The position numbers were made by a program, and so were the translations under genes. Below are positions 56,171 to 64,000 of a DNA stretch of 64,000 bases, one piece after another (the stretch's first letter is position 1; each line of letters opens with the position of its first letter). This stretch comes from Nocardia bhagyanarayanae (GTDB taxonomy: Bacteria > Actinomycetota > Actinomycetes > Mycobacteriales > Mycobacteriaceae). The notes beneath the pieces were generated by a model. That model did no database searches. It had not been told where the DNA came from and was given only the letters and a program-made list of their open reading frames with translations. The stretch is from NCBI RefSeq assembly GCF_006716565.1, contig NZ_VFPG01000001.1:930001-994000 (forward strand), given 5' to 3'.

Positions 56171-56799
56171 GCGAGCACGGCGAGCACCCTGCGGTGTCCG
56201 GCCTCGTCGGCGGACAGGCCGAGCTTCGCGAAGATGCTCCGAATGTGTTTGTGCACCGCGCCTTCGGTGACGACGAGCCGTTCGGCGATGGCCGGGTTGG
56301 CGTGGCCCTCGGCCATCAGCGCCAGCACCTCCCGCTCCCGCGCGGTGAGCGTGGCGAGCGGGTCGTCGGCCCTGCGCCGCACCAGCAGCTGGGAGATCAC
56401 CTCCGGGTCCATCGCCGTGCCGCCCGCGGCGACGCGGCGCAGCGACTCCAGGAACCGGTCCACCTTGCCGACCCGTTCCTTCAGCAGATAGCCGATGCCG
56501 CCCGCGCCGTCGCCGAGCAGTTCGGCGGCGTAGCTGTCCTCCACGTAGGCCGAGAGCACCAGCACCGGCAGCCCGGGGTGGATCGCGCGGGCGCGCACCG
56601 CCGCGCGCAGCCCGTCGTCGGTGAAGGTGGGCGGGAGCCGGACGTCGACGACGACCGCGTCGGGACGGTCGGCTGTGACGGCGGCCAGGAAGTCGTCGGC
56701 GTTGTCGACGGCCGCGGCCACCTCGATGCCCGCGGTCTTCAGCAACAGCACGAGACCCTCGCGAAGGAGGGCGTCGTCCTCGGCGATCACGACCCGCAC
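56140..56799 (-). CDS. NarL/LuxR-family response regulator (second system)
   Basis: A 219-residue regulator: receiver with V-I-A-E-D-D-A-L-L-R-E-G-L, Asp in A-V-V-V-D-V-R-L-P, Lys in Y-L-L-K-E, and HTH L-T-A-R-E-R-E-V-L-A-L-M-A with A-V-H-K-H-I-R-S-I-F. It starts at GTG 56799 inside the upstream kinase gene by 13 bp overlap. Its 3' end overlaps the convergent TAP-like gene by 31 bp. Confidence 0.93.
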   Translation of the reverse strand: MRVVIAEDDALLREGLVLLLKTAGIEVAAAVDNADDFLAAVTADRPDAVVVDVRLPPTFTDDGLRAAVRARAIHPGLPVLVLSAYVEDSYAAELLGDGAGGIGYLLKERVGKVDRFLESLRRVAAGGTAMDPEVISQLLVRRRADDPLATLTAREREVLALMAEGHANPAIAERLVVTEGAVHKHIRSIFAKLGLSADEAGHRRVLAVLAYLNARPGSS

Positions 56800-58037
56800 G
56801 GCAGCTCCACCCGCACCACAGTAGGCCCACCGCGCGGGCTGTCCAGCGTCATCCGGCCGTCGAGCGCCTCGGCCCTGCGCCGGATACCTGCCAGCCCGCC
56901 GCCTTCGGCCGGCTCGGCGCCGCCGACGCCGTCGTCGCGGATCTCGACGGTCAACAGCTCCGCCGAACCACCGAGGGCGACCGAAAGACGTTCGGCTCGG
57001 GAATGTTTGGTGGCGTTGGTCAGCGCCTCGGCGATCACGAAATAGGCCGCCGCCTCGACCGCCATGGGACGCCGGCCCGCGGCGCCGAGATCCACGACGC
57101 ACGGAATCGGGCTGCGCGCGGCCAGCGCGGAGACGGCGCTGGCCAAACCGCGGTCCGACAACACGGGCGGGTAGACGCTGCGCACCACGTCGCGCAGTTC
57201 GGCGAGCGCCGCGGCGGCGGTGTCCTGCGCGGTGCGCACCATATCGGCGGCCGCCTCGGGATCTCGCGCACGCAGTTGCTCGGCGAGCCCGAGCTGCATG
57301 ATCACGGCCGCGATCCTGGCTTGCGCGCCGTCGTGCAGGTCGCGTTCGATACGGCGCAGTTCGGCGCCGTGCGCGTCGAGGGCGGCGGCCCGCGTGGCGG
57401 TCAGCTCGGCCACCCGGTGCGCCAGCACCGCGCCCTCGTCCGGCGCGAGCAGCACCCGCGCCGCCCGCGCTTGACCTTCGGCGAGCGCCGGAAGGCGCAA
57501 CGCCAACGCGCCGACCGGAACAGCGATCAGCAGACTCAGGAAGGCGCGCGGCCAGGAGTCGACGACGAATCCGTAATTGGTGATGGCGCCCTCGGGCAGC
57601 AGCCGCCAATACGCCGGGATCAGCGCCTGATTCACGGCGCTCAGCGGTAGCGCGACCGCGAGCGCGGCCAGCGGGAACCCGGTCAGCGCGTGCAGCACCA
57701 GCCAGCCGAGATCGCGGCGGTTGGCCGGATCCGCGACCAGCGTTGCCAGCCGTTCCCGCAGGTCACCGGTCAGCGGCCGGTAGACCTGCTCGATCGGCGT
57801 GCCGAGTCGCGCCGCCGCCCTTCGCCTTTCGAACCCGAGCAGCGGACGAAGCAGCCGCGCCGCTTCGGGCAGCGCGGGTATGCCCACTCCGATCAGGCTC
57901 AGCACCGCCACGACGAACAACCCCAGCGCCGCGAACAGCGCGAGCAGACCGGTGACGCCGCCGATCGCGAGATAACCGACGGCCGCGGGCAATCGCCGCA
58001 GCCGTTCGGTGAATCGGCGCCACCAGCCGTCGGTCAC
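56787..58037 (-). CDS. Membrane histidine kinase (HisKA_3 type)
   Basis: A 416-residue sensor kinase with about five N-terminal membrane helices, a HisKA_3 motif I-E-R-D-L-H-D-G-A-Q-A-R (phospho-His near 228) and HATPase with A-L-T-N-A-T-K-H-S and D-D-G-V-G-G. GTG 58037 overlaps the MFS stop by 4 bp. It pairs with the downstream regulator by overlap. Confidence 0.92.
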   Translation of the reverse strand: MTDGWWRRFTERLRRLPAAVGYLAIGGVTGLLALFAALGLFVVAVLSLIGVGIPALPEAARLLRPLLGFERRRAAARLGTPIEQVYRPLTGDLRERLATLVADPANRRDLGWLVLHALTGFPLAALAVALPLSAVNQALIPAYWRLLPEGAITNYGFVVDSWPRAFLSLLIAVPVGALALRLPALAEGQARAARVLLAPDEGAVLAHRVAELTATRAAALDAHGAELRRIERDLHDGAQARIAAVIMQLGLAEQLRARDPEAAADMVRTAQDTAAAALAELRDVVRSVYPPVLSDRGLASAVSALAARSPIPCVVDLGAAGRRPMAVEAAAYFVIAEALTNATKHSRAERLSVALGGSAELLTVEIRDDGVGGAEPAEGGGLAGIRRRAEALDGRMTLDSPRGGPTVVRVELPCGS

Positions 58038-59827
58038 GAGCCGGGACCGTCCACACCGCGCCGCGCGCTCTCCCGGGCCGCGCTCTGGTCCAGCGGCGGC
58101 TCCACCGTCGCACCGCCCGGCAGCGGCAAGCCGGTCTGCTCGACGATCCGCGCCTCGACATCCACCACCGATTCGGCCTTGTCGTTCGCCGCCTGGATGC
58201 CGCCGACCATGCGCAGCGGCACTTCCTTCCAGAACAGCACGAGTACCAGCGCGACCAGCGCGAGACCGGTGGCGGCGAGGAACACCGTCGACATGGAATC
58301 CGCGAAACCGACCTGGAATGGCCTGGCCAGCTCAGGGCTGAGCTGCTGGATGATCGAGCTGTCCTTCAGCACCTCGCCCGCGGCCGAAGTGTCCTGGGCG
58401 ATGAGACCTTTGGCCAGCGCGGCGTCGGCGGGATTGCCGCTCTGCGCACCGGCGCGGACGGCCTGCGCGAACTCCGGGTCGCGCGCGGCGGCGCGCAGTT
58501 CGTCGGTGATGTTCGGCGTCATCCGCGCGAACAGGATGGACAGGAACACCGCGACGCCCAGCGTGCCGCCGATCTGGCGGAAGAAGGTGGCGGCCGCGGT
58601 GGAGACGCCCATGTCCTTGGGCGGCAACGCGTTCTGCAAGGCGAGGGTGAGCGGCTGCATGAGGTTGCCGAGGCCGAAGCCGGTGCAGGCCATGAAGAGC
58701 ATCGCCAGCCACAGCGGGCTGTCCGCGTCGAGGAAGTGCAGCAGGAACAGGCTGAGCGTCAGCGTGGACGCGCCGATGATCGGGAAGATCCGGTAGCGGC
58801 CGGTCCGCGAGATCAACTGGCCGGACAGTATCGAACCGAGCATCAACCCCAGCACCATCGGCAGCATTTGCAGACCGGCCATCGTCGGGCTCGCCCCGCG
58901 CACCACCTGGAGGTACTGCGGCAGCAACGAGATGCCGCCGAACATGGCCGCGCCGACCACGAACGAGATGACGACGCCCAGCGCGAAGGTCCGGTTGCCG
59001 AAGATCCGCAGCGGGATCAGCGCCGCGTCCTTCAGCCCCTTCTCGACCACGACGAATCCGGCGACGCCGAGCGCGCCGATCACGTAGCAGACCACCGAAG
59101 GCGCGCTGCTCCACCCCCATTCGCGACCCTGCTCCGCGACGATGAGCAGCGGCACCAGTCCGACGGCGAGCACGAGCACACCCCACCAGTCGACCCGGTC
59201 GGTGGAATGCGGCTTCTTCGGCAGGCGCAGCACCCGCGAAACCACCGCGAGCGCGACCAAGCCCACCGGCACGTTGACCAGGAACACCCAGCGCCAGCCG
59301 CTGACCCCGAGGATCGTGTCCTGCCCGGCGAGAACGCCGCCGAGCACCGGGCCGATCACGCTGGACGTGCCGAACACCGCGAGGAAATAGCCCTGGTAGC
59401 GGGCCCGTTCGCGGGGGCCGACGATGTCGCCGAGGATGGCGAGCGCCAGCGACATGAGCCCGCCCGCGCCCATGCCCTGGACGGCCCGGAAGGCGGCCAG
59501 CTGGTACATCGACTGCGCGAGCGTGCACAGCAGGGAGCCGACGACGAAGATGCTGATGGCCGCCATGAAGAAGGGCTTGCGGCCGAACATGTCGGACAAC
59601 TTGCCGTACAGCGGCGTGGTGAGTGTCGCGGTGATCAGGTACGCGGTGGTGGCCCAGGCTTGCAGCGCGTAGCCGTCGAGGTCGTCGGCGATGGTGCGGA
59701 TCGCCGTCGAGACGATGGTCTGGTCCAGCGAGGAGAGCAGCATGCCGAGCATGAGCCCGCTGAGAATGGTCAGGATCTGCCGGTGGGTGAAACCCGCCTG
59801 CGGCGGCACGGCGGTCGGAGTGGTCAC
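58034..59827 (-). CDS. MFS multidrug transporter, DHA2 family
   Basis: A 597-residue major facilitator with 14 helices (DHA2, EmrB/QacA type), starting M-T-T-P-T-A-V-P-P-Q-A-G-F and having L-D-Q-T-I-V near residue 37 and G-R-K-P near 83 (motif A). A charged 70-residue tail follows the last helix. Proton-driven drug export is likely. GTG 59827 overlaps the MarR stop by 4 bp. Confidence 0.94.
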   Translation of the reverse strand: MTTPTAVPPQAGFTHRQILTILSGLMLGMLLSSLDQTIVSTAIRTIADDLDGYALQAWATTAYLITATLTTPLYGKLSDMFGRKPFFMAAISIFVVGSLLCTLAQSMYQLAAFRAVQGMGAGGLMSLALAILGDIVGPRERARYQGYFLAVFGTSSVIGPVLGGVLAGQDTILGVSGWRWVFLVNVPVGLVALAVVSRVLRLPKKPHSTDRVDWWGVLVLAVGLVPLLIVAEQGREWGWSSAPSVVCYVIGALGVAGFVVVEKGLKDAALIPLRIFGNRTFALGVVISFVVGAAMFGGISLLPQYLQVVRGASPTMAGLQMLPMVLGLMLGSILSGQLISRTGRYRIFPIIGASTLTLSLFLLHFLDADSPLWLAMLFMACTGFGLGNLMQPLTLALQNALPPKDMGVSTAAATFFRQIGGTLGVAVFLSILFARMTPNITDELRAAARDPEFAQAVRAGAQSGNPADAALAKGLIAQDTSAAGEVLKDSSIIQQLSPELARPFQVGFADSMSTVFLAATGLALVALVLVLFWKEVPLRMVGGIQAANDKAESVVDVEARIVEQTGLPLPGGATVEPPLDQSAARESARRGVDGPGS

Positions 59828-60321
59828 GAATTCCGCTCCGCTTCATCCGGCTTCGGCAGCCGCGGCCCGGCGACCATCGCGGGTCGCGCGCGTTCGAAAT
59901 CGTCGACGAACTGGCGCAGCAGGTCCGCGAAGAGCGCGCGGTTGTCCGGGGTCCAGTCGGCCATCACCAGGGTGAGGTTGTCGTGGCGGCGCCTGCGGAT
60001 CCGCTCGGCCACCTCCCGCCCGCGTTCGGTCACCTCGAGCACCGTGGCGCGCCCGTCGGCGGGGTCGGCCGTCCGCCGGACCAGCTCGCGTTCGACCAGC
60101 TGGGCGACCTGACGGCTGACGGTCGACGCGTCGGAGTACACCGCCTCGGCCAGCGCGCCCGAGCGCATCGGGCCGTCGCACAGCAACCGGAACAGCACGG
60201 CGAACACGGCCGGGTCGACGCCGTCCGTGGTGCGGATCTGCAAGGCGGTCCGGTCGCGGATGCGCTGGAGCCGGGTCAGTTGCACCGCGATGGTGTCGAT
60301 CGAAAGGTCGTCCGCGTCCAC
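59824..60321 (-). CDS. MarR-family transcriptional regulator
   Basis: A 165-residue wHTH regulator: L-A-E-A-V-Y-S-D-A-S-T-V-S-R-Q-V-A-Q-L and wing R-R-T-A-D-P-A-D-G-R-A-T-V-L. It is the first gene of a four-gene coupled operon (marR-MFS-kinase-regulator). Likely represses itself and the pump and responds to a phenolic or drug ligand. The start is GTG 60321. A palindrome lies 15 bp upstream. Confidence 0.92.
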   Translation of the reverse strand: MDADDLSIDTIAVQLTRLQRIRDRTALQIRTTDGVDPAVFAVLFRLLCDGPMRSGALAEAVYSDASTVSRQVAQLVERELVRRTADPADGRATVLEVTERGREVAERIRRRRHDNLTLVMADWTPDNRALFADLLRQFVDDFERARPAMVAGPRLPKPDEAERNS

Positions 60322-60335
60322 GCACCGCCGCCTTT

Positions 60336-60369
60336 ACTTGCGCCAATCAATTAGTTGTTCGTCGCAAGT
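60336..60369. promoter_or_regulatory. MarR operator candidate
   Basis: Outer arms ACTTGCG (60336-60342) and CGCAAGT (60363-60369) are perfect; inside lies CAATTAGTTG (60348-60357), a CAAN-TA-NTTG-like core. It overlaps the region of the marR promoter. Confidence 0.55.
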
Positions 60370-60400
60370 ATGTCGGTGCGTGGACGCCGGAGGCAAACGC

Positions 60401-61222
60401 TTATCGACCCTTGAACTGGGGCGCGCGCTTCTCGAAGACCGCCTGGATGGCCTCGGTCAGGTCCTCCGACGGCAGGAAGGCCGCGTTCCACACCGAGACG
60501 TAACGCAGGCCATCGGCCACCTCCGACGCGCGCTTGTGGTCCAGCACGTCCTTCACGCCCTGCACCACCAGCGGCGGGTTCGCGGCGATCTCGCGCGCCA
60601 TCGCGTGCGCCGCGTCCAGCACCGCCTCCTGGTCCGGGTACACGTCGTTGATCAGGCCGATCTTCTCGGCGCGGGCGGCGTCGATGTCCTTGCCGGTGTA
60701 GGCGAGCTCGCGCAGGTGGCCCTCGCCGATGATGCCGGGCAGCCGGTGCAGCGAACCGATGTCGGCGACGATCGCGACCTTCGCCTCGCGCAGGCTGAAC
60801 TGCGCGTCCGCGCTGGCCAGCCGGACGTCGACGGCGGCGATCAGGTCGAGGCCGCCGCCGATGCACCAGCCGGAGATGGCCGCGATCACCGGCTTGGTGC
60901 ACTCGGCCACCGCGGTGACCGAGTCCTGCATCCGCCGGATCTCCTTGAGGAAGTCGGTGCGCGGCGCGGCCAGCGCTTTGTCGGCGAGCAGCGGCCCGAA
61001 GGTGCCCGCCATGGCCGGGAGGTCGAGGCCGTAGGAGAAGTGCTTGCCCGAGCCGGTGAGCACGATGGCGCGCACCTCGGGATCGGCGTCGAGGCCGCGG
61101 AAGATTTCGGGAAGTTCCCGCCAGAAGTCCGGGCCCATCGCGTTGCCCTTGCCGGGGCCGGTCAACGTCACCTGCGCGACGTGGTCCTTTGTCTCGACGG
61201 TGAAAGCCTGCCAGTCAGTCAT
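60401..61222 (-). CDS. Delta3,5-delta2,4-dienoyl-CoA isomerase-like crotonase
   Basis: A 273-residue crotonase-fold enzyme. The oxyanion region S-Y-G-L-D-L and G-W-C-I-G-G-G-L-D-L are present. Three acids that catalyse in mammalian ECH1 are kept with the same spacing: Asp in G-G-G-L-D, Glu 20 residues on in L-R-E-A-K-V, and Asp 8 further in I-V-A-D-I-G-S-L-H-R-L-P. It therefore probably isomerises 3,5-dienoyl-CoA to 2,4-dienoyl-CoA in beta-oxidation of unsaturated fatty acids, not a simple hydratase. The start is ATG 61222. Confidence 0.88.
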   Translation of the reverse strand: MTDWQAFTVETKDHVAQVTLTGPGKGNAMGPDFWRELPEIFRGLDADPEVRAIVLTGSGKHFSYGLDLPAMAGTFGPLLADKALAAPRTDFLKEIRRMQDSVTAVAECTKPVIAAISGWCIGGGLDLIAAVDVRLASADAQFSLREAKVAIVADIGSLHRLPGIIGEGHLRELAYTGKDIDAARAEKIGLINDVYPDQEAVLDAAHAMAREIAANPPLVVQGVKDVLDHKRASEVADGLRYVSVWNAAFLPSEDLTEAIQAVFEKRAPQFKGR

Positions 61223-61334
61223 TTGTACAGCGTATACGCCGCTTCCGCGGGCCGTCCCGGGGAATGGGCCGCGCGGTTCGTCGTCGCCCCGCGCACGGCA
61301 GGAGCGATTGGGCCGGTCCACTTACCCTGGATCC

Positions 61335-61811
61335 ATGAGCAGGGCCCAGCTACCTCCGGTCGCCTGCCGGGTCGCCGACACGCTGATCGCGCGCGGCCAT
61401 CACGGCGTCATCCTCCGCCAGCAGACACCCACCCGCACCGCGGCCGACGCGGCGCGCGTCCTCGGCGTCGAGGTGGGCGCGATCACCAAATCGCTGGTCT
61501 TCCTGCTCGACGAGAATCCGGTGCTGCTACTGGTCTCCGGCGCGCACGAGGTCGACCTGACGCAGACCGGCGCGCGGCTGGAAGGCACGCTCACCCGCGC
61601 GCCCGCGGCGTTGGTGCGCGAGGTGACCGGTCAGCCGATTGGCGGGGTCGCGCCGGTCGGGCATCCCACCAACCTGCCGACCTGGGTGGACAACGCGTTG
61701 GCCAGGCACCAGGAGTTGTGGGCGGCGGGCGGGCATCCGAACACGCTGTTCCGCACGTCCTTTCGCGAGTTGGTGCGGATCACCGCGGGGCTTCCGATCG
61801 ATGTGGACTGA
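61335..61811 (+). CDS. YbaK/EbsC-type aminoacyl-tRNA deacylase
   Basis: A 158-residue single-domain editing protein: G-V-E-V-G-A-I-T-K-S-L-V-F with the family Lys near residue 52, and G-G-V-A-P-V-G-H-P near 113. YbaK-type proteins hydrolyse mischarged Cys-tRNA-Pro or related tRNAs. ATG 61335. Divergent from the crotonase gene with 112 bp between. Confidence 0.9.
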   Translation: MSRAQLPPVACRVADTLIARGHHGVILRQQTPTRTAADAARVLGVEVGAITKSLVFLLDENPVLLLVSGAHEVDLTQTGARLEGTLTRAPAALVREVTGQPIGGVAPVGHPTNLPTWVDNALARHQELWAAGGHPNTLFRTSFRELVRITAGLPIDVD

Positions 61812-61910
61812 ATCTCACACCGCCGCGTGAGCTGCGGGTTCCCCGGGCGAACGGCAATCGAACAACAATCGCCGGGCCCGGAGCGGGCGAATCGGGCGTA
61901 CTTTCGTCAT

Positions 61911-62462
61911 GTGACCGAAGCACCGCAGCCGCACACCGGCGTCCGGATCCCCGACGACCTGAGCGGCATCACCGCCGAGCAGTACCGCGCGTCCATGCGT
62001 CACTATCCGGCGGGCGTCACCGTGGTCACGCTCTCCTGCCCGAAGGGACCGGTCGGCTTCACCGCGACCTCGTTCGCCTCGCTCTCGCTCGAACCGCCGC
62101 TGGTGTCGTTCAACATCGCGCACACCTCGTCAAGCATGGCCGCGATGCTCGACGCCGATTCCGTGGTCATCCACTTCCTCGGCGAACACCAGCAGCACAT
62201 CGCCAAGCGCTTCTCCCGCTCCGCCGAGGAACGCTTCACCGACCGCTCCCTGTGGACCACCCTGGACACCGGCGAACCCGTCCTGCACGGCACCCCCATC
62301 TGGGTCCGCGCCGTCGTCCAGCAACTGATCCCCATCGGCGACCACACCTTCGTCGTCGGCCTGGTCACCCGCGTCCACGACAACACCGACGAAGAGCCCG
62401 CCGCCGCCCCGCTGCTCTACTACAACGGCCGCTACCACCGCCCGTCCTCCTTGGAGGACTGA
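61911..62462 (+). CDS. Flavin reductase-like domain protein
   Basis: A 183-residue FMN-binding split-barrel protein: [28 protein letters not shown] and [10 protein letters not shown] match NAD(P)H:flavin oxidoreductases that feed two-component monooxygenases. GTG 61911 is chosen because upstream codons look non-coding. No monooxygenase gene lies in the window. Confidence 0.9.
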   Translation: MTEAPQPHTGVRIPDDLSGITAEQYRASMRHYPAGVTVVTLSCPKGPVGFTATSFASLSLEPPLVSFNIAHTSSSMAAMLDADSVVIHFLGEHQQHIAKRFSRSAEERFTDRSLWTTLDTGEPVLHGTPIWVRAVVQQLIPIGDHTFVVGLVTRVHDNTDEEPAAAPLLYYNGRYHRPSSLED

Positions 62463-62468
62463 GGGAGC

Positions 62469-63068
62469 TCAGGAGCCGTCCAGCTCCTTGAACGCGACCT
62501 CCATCGGGAACGGGCCGGTCAACCGCAGCGCGTCCTGATGGGTTTCGGCGAGCCGATAGGTCCGGCTCGCCCAGTCCAAGCGATACTCCTGAACGATCTT
62601 GACGCGGCGCTCGGCGTCGAGGTGCACCACGAGGTAGATCGGAATGCCCTCGTGCGCGTATTCCGCTCGTTCGTCGACGGTGTCGGTGTACTCCGATCCC
62701 GGTGAGACGACCTCCACGACCAGCAGTGCGTCTGCGGTGGTGAGCTTGCGGTCCTCCTCGACGCACCGATGCAGCACCACGTCGGGCCTGCGGAAGGAGA
62801 ACCCGGGACTGCCCGGCCTGCCCTTGACGTAGTGCATCTCGAAATCGGTGACGACGCCGGTGCACGGTTCGGCGGGACGCGCCTGCTCCAGAGCGTTGGC
62901 CAGCCGCCTGGCCACATTGTTGTGCTGGAAACTACCGCTGGGGCAGAAGATGACGTGACCGTCGACCACCTCGATCTGCCGCTGCACGTCCTCCGGCAGC
63001 GCGTCGTAGCCTGCCTCGGTGATGAGCAGCGCCCCTGGATCGGTCGCCCACGCAGGCAGAATGCTCAT
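62469..63068 (-). CDS. Uma2 family endonuclease-fold protein
   Basis: A 199-residue PD-(D/E)xK-like protein: F-R-R-P-D-V-V-L-H and L-L-V-V-E-V-V-S-P-G-S-E-Y form the active-site core, and A-H-E-G-I-P-I-Y-L-V follows. Uma2 proteins are often found alone in Actinobacteria and cyanobacteria, with no proven biological role. ATG 63068 follows G-G-A-G-G-T-G-G. Confidence 0.9.
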   Translation of the reverse strand: MSILPAWATDPGALLITEAGYDALPEDVQRQIEVVDGHVIFCPSGSFQHNNVARRLANALEQARPAEPCTGVVTDFEMHYVKGRPGSPGFSFRRPDVVLHRCVEEDRKLTTADALLVVEVVSPGSEYTDTVDERAEYAHEGIPIYLVVHLDAERRVKIVQEYRLDWASRTYRLAETHQDALRLTGPFPMEVAFKELDGS

Positions 63069-63149
63069 CGGTCCACCTCCGAGTCGGGAACGGTCTCGCC
63101 GATAGTATCCCGCCGCCACCGCCCCCGACCGGCCGCGAAGCCCGGTGAC

Positions 63150-64000
63150 TCAGGCGATGAGGCAGGGGGTGGCGCCGGAGGTTTGGGTGGCGGTGAAGGG
63201 GCGGGTTTCGGGGGTGGGGTTCCAGAGGCCGTCGGTTCGGGCGTAGTTCCAGGAGGGGCCGCGGTGGACCAGGGTGGCGACGGCGTCGACGAGGCGGTCG
63301 ATGTCGGCGGAGGTGGTGCCGAGGCCGATGCTGGCGCGCAGCGCGGCGTCGAGGCCGAGGCGGGCGAGCAGGGGGTGGGCGCAGAAGCGACCGTCGCGGA
63401 CGCCGATGGCGTGTTCGGCGGAGAGGTAGGCGGCGACGTGGCCGGGCGCGAAGCCCGCGACGGTGAACGCCACGATGCCGACGGAATCGGGACTGTCAGA
63501 CCAGATGCGCAGCGTCTCGACGCCCGGGATGGCGCACAGCCCGTCGCGCAGGCGGTCGGCGAGCAGGCGTTCGTGGGCGGCCAACTCGTCCGGATCGATG
63601 GCGGCGAGCGCGTCACAGGCGGCGGCGATCGCGGCAGCGCCGAGCACGTTCGGCGACCCGGCCTCGTGCCGCTGCGGCGCGGGCGCCCACTCGGCGCCCT
63701 CGGTGCTCACCGCGCGCACCGCACCTCCGCCCGCGAGATAGGGCTCGGCCCGATCCAGCCAGTCGCGGCGGCCGACCAGCACGCCGGAACCGAACGGCGC
63801 GTACAGCTTGTGGCCCGAGAAGGCGAGGTAGTCGATCCCGCTCTCCCGCAGGCTGATTCGCCGGTGCGGAGCGAGCTGGGCCGCGTCGACCAGGATGCGC
63901 GCCCCGCACTGGTGCGCGATGTCGGCGAGCCGCTCCAGCGGCAGCACCTCCCCGGTGACGTTCGACGCCCCCGTGACCGCGAGCAGTGCGGCGGGCTTGC
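63150..64000 (-). CDS. Class V aminotransferase (cysteine desulfurase-like), N-terminus beyond the window
   Basis: The C-terminal part of a PLP enzyme of the SufS/CsdA-like class V family: D-A-A-Q-L-A-P-H in the co-factor site and the PLP Lys in F-S-G-H-K-L-Y-A-P-F-G-S-G. The reading frame is open to the right edge, so the N-terminal third is missing. The sequence does not show the desulfurase active-site Cys loop with confidence. Confidence 0.9.
   Translation of the reverse strand, partial: KPAALLAVTGASNVTGEVLPLERLADIAHQCGARILVDAAQLAPHRRISLRESGIDYLAFSGHKLYAPFGSGVLVGRRDWLDRAEPYLAGGGAVRAVSTEGAEWAPAPQRHEAGSPNVLGAAAIAAACDALAAIDPDELAAHERLLADRLRDGLCAIPGVETLRIWSDSPDSVGIVAFTVAGFAPGHVAAYLSAEHAIGVRDGRFCAHPLLARLGLDAALRASIGLGTTSADIDRLVDAVATLVHRGPSWNYARTDGLWNPTPETRPFTATQTSGATPCLIA

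Overview
The window is 64 kb of high-GC (roughly 70%) actinobacterial chromosome, most likely from Nocardia or a close relative. Nothing in it is a phage, plasmid or transposon. The assignment rests on gene order. From recalled Mycobacterium tuberculosis gene order (not searched), canB-mutY, a hydrolase, mhuD, clpC1, lsr2, lysS, coaX, panD, panC, three conserved proteins of unknown function, folK-folB-folP-folE and ftsH follow each other as in Rv3588c to Rv3610c. Then hpt-tilS-metalloprotease-dacB and ppa follow as in Rv3624c to Rv3628. GTG starts, 4-bp ATGA/GTGA stop-start overlaps and F420-type and Lsr2-type proteins fit this.

Layout. 1-4.3 kb: partial beta-carbonic anhydrase, mutY, alpha/beta hydrolase, heme-degrading mhuD, and a cobalamin riboswitch in front of cbtB-cbtA. 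4.3-12.9 kb: small stress and detoxification genes (OsmC, SRPBCC, SMR pump + azoreductase opposite a TetR with two visible operators), then an ABC exporter divergent from a histidine kinase/response regulator pair, a SHOCT-like protein and an LLM oxidoreductase. 13-20.7 kb: clpC1, a secreted lipase, a DUF1772 protein, an FHA-HTH fusion, lsr2 and lysS. 20.9-32 kb: a rhodanese-cysteine dioxygenase operon preceded by a tiny Cys-Cys leader ORF, then a pantothenate/CoA set and a folate set joined by overlapping genes, ending in ftsH. 32.5-47.5 kb: an accessory block of lineage-variable genes (PH-like protein, DUF1266, DUF2277, PucR regulator with ALDH-SDR, LysR, amidase, a membrane Ser/Thr kinase overlapping a pseudokinase, a cyclase-family hydrolase). 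47.5-52.7 kb: hpt, tilS, a DUF2342 metalloprotease, dacB and ppa. 52.8-64 kb: a small secreted protein, a serine beta-lactamase-like protein, a TAP-like peptidase, a coupled marR-MFS-kinase-regulator operon, a dienoyl-CoA isomerase-like crotonase, a YbaK-like deacylase, a flavin reductase, a Uma2 nuclease-fold protein and a partial class V aminotransferase.

The most notable unexplained items are: (1) the 9-codon leader ORF encoding M-S-T-Q-E-C-C-R-G followed by a hairpin in front of cysteine dioxygenase-rhodanese; (2) the tandem, 4-bp overlapping six-helix membrane kinase and its relative that has lost the catalytic Lys and Asp, followed by a cyclase-family gene; (3) a MarR-multidrug pump-two-component system in one translationally coupled operon; (4) several clean palindromic operators (TetR, LysR, MarR, and one without an assigned regulator upstream of the beta-lactamase-like gene). 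No CRISPR array, rRNA, tRNA, IS element or prophage gene was seen.
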